A stretch of 8,109 bases of DNA from Pseudomonadota bacterium (GTDB taxonomy: Bacteria > Pseudomonadota > Alphaproteobacteria > Rhodobacterales > Rhodobacteraceae). The DNA lies in the NCBI GenBank assembly GCA_027592105.1, contig JAQCLA010000110.1, forward strand, positions 1 to 8,109, read 5' to 3'. Both the position numbers and the translations under genes were made by a program. Below, piece by piece: positions 5,634 to 8,109 of the stretch (position 1 is the stretch's first letter; each line of letters starts with the position of its first letter). The notes under the pieces are model-generated. The model searched no databases and was not told the origin of the DNA. It was given only the letters and a program-made list of their open reading frames with translations.

Positions 5634-6605
5634 CTACCTGACCGTGACGGGAATGCAAGGCGCGTTGCGCGCCACCAAGGCGGCACAGAACCGGCGCGAG
5701 GCGGCAAGATCCTCGAACCCATGGGCGCGCAGGCGGTAAAAGGTCGAACCGCCCGAGCTTGCCGATTGAATGACCCGCGCGCGGCCTTCGAAATAATCGG
5801 GGAATTGCACCAGCAGGCGATCCCACTCGGCCTGCGCGATTTCGGGGCTGTCGAAGGCGCCCAATTGGACAAGCCGTGTCCCTTCGGCCAATTGCGCCTC
5901 ATCCAATTCGCGCACGGCACCGCCGAGCGGCCCTGCAACCTCGGCCCTGCTGGCCGAGGACAAGATCGTGGTGGGCCGCACCGGCGGGCGGATCGACAGG
6001 CTGACACCGGGGATTGTGGCCGCGATCACGCGCGTGGGTGCAGCAGCGATCTCGGGGAGCGGGGCCGGCGGCACGACCGCTGCGCTGTCCTGCGCGCTTG
6101 GCGCGACATCATCGGTTGCAGCAAGCGGCGCATCCGCACCACGCGCGATCAGCACATCGATCAATTCTTGCGTCTGACGCGCGGCGGCTTCGGGTGTTGG
6201 ACTGGGATTGTCGATCGCGTTGGGAAGCGAGGCCGACCTCATCGCGACAGCGGTCAATTCCACGGGGGGCGGGGCCAAGACCAAGGTATCGGGCACATCG
6301 GCGGCTTCCGCACCTTCGGCCAGACGGTTGACCGCAAGCCCTTGATGATCGGCCTGTGTGCCGCCGGGGTCTTCGGGTGCGCTGCGCATCGGCCCTTCAA
6401 GCGCGCGGATCACCGGCACACCCGACACATCGCGCGACGCCAGTTGAAAGGCCCACACAGCCATACCCACAACCAAGCCCAGCGACACGAATGCCCCGGC
6501 CCAGTTCACGATCTGCCCGAATTGCGACATGAGGGGCGCACCCGCGCCTTGTGCGCGAGATCCCCCATAATCGCGATCATCACCGAATGATCCGATGTTT
6601 GCCAT
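5634..6605 (-). CDS. Membrane-anchored SPOR-domain protein
   Basis: SPOR domains bind peptidoglycan glycan strands lacking stem peptides, so such proteins usually collect at the division septum. The 323 residues have a cytoplasmic N-terminus, one membrane helix at about 34-54 (NWAGAFVSLGLVVGMAVWAF), and a long Pro/Ala-rich periplasmic linker (about 70-240) that is probably disordered. The C-terminal SPOR domain (about 243-323) contains RLVQLGAFDSPEIAQAEWDRL and TFYRLRAHGFEDLAASRRFC, the two repeats that typify this fold. This architecture resembles FtsN and DedD. The ATG at 6603-6605 is only one base from AGGA, so a slightly more distant CAGG may serve instead. Starting later, at 6530, would remove the cytoplasmic tail and has no ribosome site. 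It lies between argS and nagZ, next to a cell-wall recycling gene. The exact role is unknown. Confidence 0.88.
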   Translation of the reverse strand: MANIGSFGDDRDYGGSRAQGAGAPLMSQFGQIVNWAGAFVSLGLVVGMAVWAFQLASRDVSGVPVIRALEGPMRSAPEDPGGTQADHQGLAVNRLAEGAEAADVPDTLVLAPPPVELTAVAMRSASLPNAIDNPSPTPEAAARQTQELIDVLIARGADAPLAATDDVAPSAQDSAAVVPPAPLPEIAAAPTRVIAATIPGVSLSIRPPVRPTTILSSASRAEVAGPLGGAVRELDEAQLAEGTRLVQLGAFDSPEIAQAEWDRLLVQFPDYFEGRARVIQSASSGGSTFYRLRAHGFEDLAASRRFCAALVARNAPCIPVTVR

Positions 6606-6695
6606 ATCCTGTCACGCCTGCTCTTGTTCCCCGTTTGCGTGCCTTGCGACACCGGGGTTTGCCTCTACGATCCAGCCGACAGGAGGTCTGACGCC
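6606..6695 (-). other. argS to SPOR gene spacer
   Basis: This 90-base gap is the longest between argS and scpB. I see no T-tract hairpin and no clear -35/-10 pair, so readthrough from argS is likely, with the option of a weak internal promoter that I cannot identify. Confidence 0.4.
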
Positions 6696-8109
6696 TCACA
6701 TTTTATCGGCAGGTCGTACGCCCAAGATACCAAGACCGTTGGAAATAACAATCGCCACGGCACTGATCATGGCAAATTTCCCACGGCTTGTGGCTGGATC
6801 ATCCTCTTGCAAGAAGCGCAGCGCAGGCTCGCCATTGCCTTTGTTCCACAGCGCGTGGAAATCGCTGGCCAGCTCATAGAGGTAAAAGGCGATGCGGTGG
6901 GGCTCATGGGCCTCAGCGGCACTTTCGACCAGACGCGGCCAATGGGCGAGTTTCGCCACCAGCGCCAATTCCGCCGGATCACTGATCGCGCCCAGATCAT
7001 CGACCCCGCCCGCCGTGATGCCCAGCTCTGCCCCTTTGCGCAGCACCGATTGGACGCGCGCATGGGCATATTGGACGTAAAAGACCGGATTATCCTTGGA
7101 TTGCTCGCGCACCTTGTCGACGTCGAAATCCAACGGCGCGTCATTCTTGCGCGTGAGCATCACGAAACGCGTGACGTCAGGGCCAACCATCTCGACCACA
7201 TCGCGCAAGGTCACGAAAGTGCCTGCGCGCTTGGACATTTTCAGCTCTTGATCGCCGCGCTTGAGGCGCACCAGCTGCATCAGCTTGATGTCGAGCGGCA
7301 CAAGGTTGTTCGACAAAGCTGCCACGGCGGCCTTCATCCGTTTGACGTAACCGCCGTGATCGGCGCCGAAAATATCGATCAACTCGTCGAAACCGCGGGT
7401 GATCTTGTCATAGTGATAGGCGATATCGGGGGCGAAATAGGTCCATGCGCCATCCGATTTCATCACCGGGCGGTCGACATCGTCACCAAACTCGCTGGAT
7501 TTGAACAGCGTCTGCTCACGCGGCTCCCAATCCTCGGGGGTTTTGCCTTTGGGCGGTTCCAGCACACCTTCGTAGATCAAGCCCTTGCCGCGCAAATCCG
7601 CCAACGCGGCTTCGATCCGGCCCGTGCCATAAAGCGATTTTTCGGAATAAAACACATCCATCTCGACGCCAAGCGTGGCCAGATCCTCGCGGATCAGCAC
7701 CAACATCCGGTCGGTGGCGAAATCGCGGATCGCGGCCAGCCAAACCGCTTCATCCTGGCCCAGATAGGCGTCACCAACCGCGTCCTTGAGCGCCTGACCC
7801 ACCTCGATCAGGTAATCGCCGGGATAGGTGCCATCGGCAAAGGCCACCTCTTGGCCATGCGCCTCAAGATAGCGCAGATAGACCGAGCGGGCCAAAACAT
7901 CGACCTGCGCCCCGCCATCGTTGATGTAGTATTCGCGCGTGACGTCATGGCCGGTGAAATCCAAAAGCCGCGCCAGCGCATCGCCAAAGACCGCACCGCG
8001 CGTATGGCCCACATGCAAAGGCCCCGTGGGATTGGCCGAAACATATTCGACATTGATCCGCCGCCCTTGGCCCAGCGTTGAGCGACCATAGCTTGCCGAT
8101 TGCGCCAAG
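6696..8109 (-). CDS. argS: Arginyl-tRNA synthetase, partial (N-terminus outside window)
   Basis: This class I synthetase attaches arginine to tRNA-Arg in the cytoplasm. About 470 C-terminal residues are present of a family length near 580. The missing part is the N-terminal tRNA-recognition domain, which lies beyond the right edge. The HIGH-type ATP motif is HVGH (8004-8015), within the arginine-enzyme signature VEYVSANPTGPLHVGHTRG. The KMSKS-type loop reads KMSKRAGTF, with KMSKR at 7227-7241. After it comes the helical DALR anticodon-binding domain (NPVFYVQYAHARVQS onward), ending in the typical LGILGVRPADKM just before the TGA at 6696-6698. The open frame continues through the window edge with no credible start inside. 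It is the first visible gene of the minus-strand operon. Confidence 0.97.
   Translation of the reverse strand, partial: LAQSASYGRSTLGQGRRINVEYVSANPTGPLHVGHTRGAVFGDALARLLDFTGHDVTREYYINDGGAQVDVLARSVYLRYLEAHGQEVAFADGTYPGDYLIEVGQALKDAVGDAYLGQDEAVWLAAIRDFATDRMLVLIREDLATLGVEMDVFYSEKSLYGTGRIEAALADLRGKGLIYEGVLEPPKGKTPEDWEPREQTLFKSSEFGDDVDRPVMKSDGAWTYFAPDIAYHYDKITRGFDELIDIFGADHGGYVKRMKAAVAALSNNLVPLDIKLMQLVRLKRGDQELKMSKRAGTFVTLRDVVEMVGPDVTRFVMLTRKNDAPLDFDVDKVREQSKDNPVFYVQYAHARVQSVLRKGAELGITAGGVDDLGAISDPAELALVAKLAHWPRLVESAAEAHEPHRIAFYLYELASDFHALWNKGNGEPALRFLQEDDPATSRGKFAMISAVAIVISNGLGILGVRPADKM

Noticed and set aside
4420..5739. 439-residue plus-strand open frame opposite scpA, nagZ and the SPOR gene
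   Set aside because: It spans three well-supported genes on the other strand, and its composition is that of antisense translation.
6624..8081. 485-residue plus-strand open frame opposite argS
   Set aside because: It is an antisense shadow of argS with His/Arg/Gln-rich composition typical of reversed coding sequence, and no ribosome site or motif.
8106..8108. TTG as the argS start within the window
   Set aside because: The protein would begin immediately before the HIGH motif region and lack the N-terminal domain. The frame simply continues past the window edge.
1..8109. Mobile elements, CRISPR arrays, tRNA or rRNA genes, defence or secondary-metabolite systems
   Set aside because: No transposase, integrase, spaced direct repeats, structural RNA sequence or related gene was seen. 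Nearly all bases are accounted for by housekeeping genes.

Overview
The window looks like ordinary chromosomal core DNA from an alphaproteobacterium, most likely the Rhodobacterales (Roseobacter/Rhodobacter group). The reasons are the high GC content with GC-rich third positions, the protein sequences (for example the RDVSGVPVIRA stretch after the membrane helix of the SPOR protein), and the gene order argS - SPOR protein - nagZ - scpA - scpB. I assign the group from memory of protein style, not from a search.

Left part (1-2809). On the minus strand is the 5' part of a bifunctional NAD(P)H-hydrate repair enzyme gene (nnr), which runs off the left edge. A 147-base divergent intergenic region (790-936) separates it from glnB (PII signal protein) and glnA (type I glutamine synthetase), both on the plus strand. 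PII keeps its uridylylation tyrosine (Tyr51) and glutamine synthetase keeps its adenylylation tyrosine (Tyr397), so the classical covalent nitrogen-control cascade can act on both products. A strong intrinsic terminator closes glnBA at 2776-2809.

Right part (2832-8109). This is a tightly packed minus-strand operon read from right to left: argS (arginyl-tRNA synthetase, 5' end outside the window), a membrane-anchored SPOR-domain protein, nagZ (beta-N-acetylhexosaminidase of peptidoglycan recycling), scpA and scpB (kleisin and winged-helix subunits of the SMC condensin), and a 63-residue protein of unknown function. From the SPOR gene to scpB the junctions are +5, -8 and 0 bases, which suggests translational coupling. 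The operon therefore groups translation, cell-wall binding and recycling, and chromosome segregation. It converges on glnBA, and the terminator between them has U-rich flanks on both sides, so it may stop both operons.

I see no RNA genes, CRISPR arrays, insertion sequences, prophage genes or defence genes. No clearly novel system is evident. The best candidates for a second look are the small protein at the operon end, an altered substrate-loop motif in NagZ, and a short palindrome in the nnr/glnB intergenic region.
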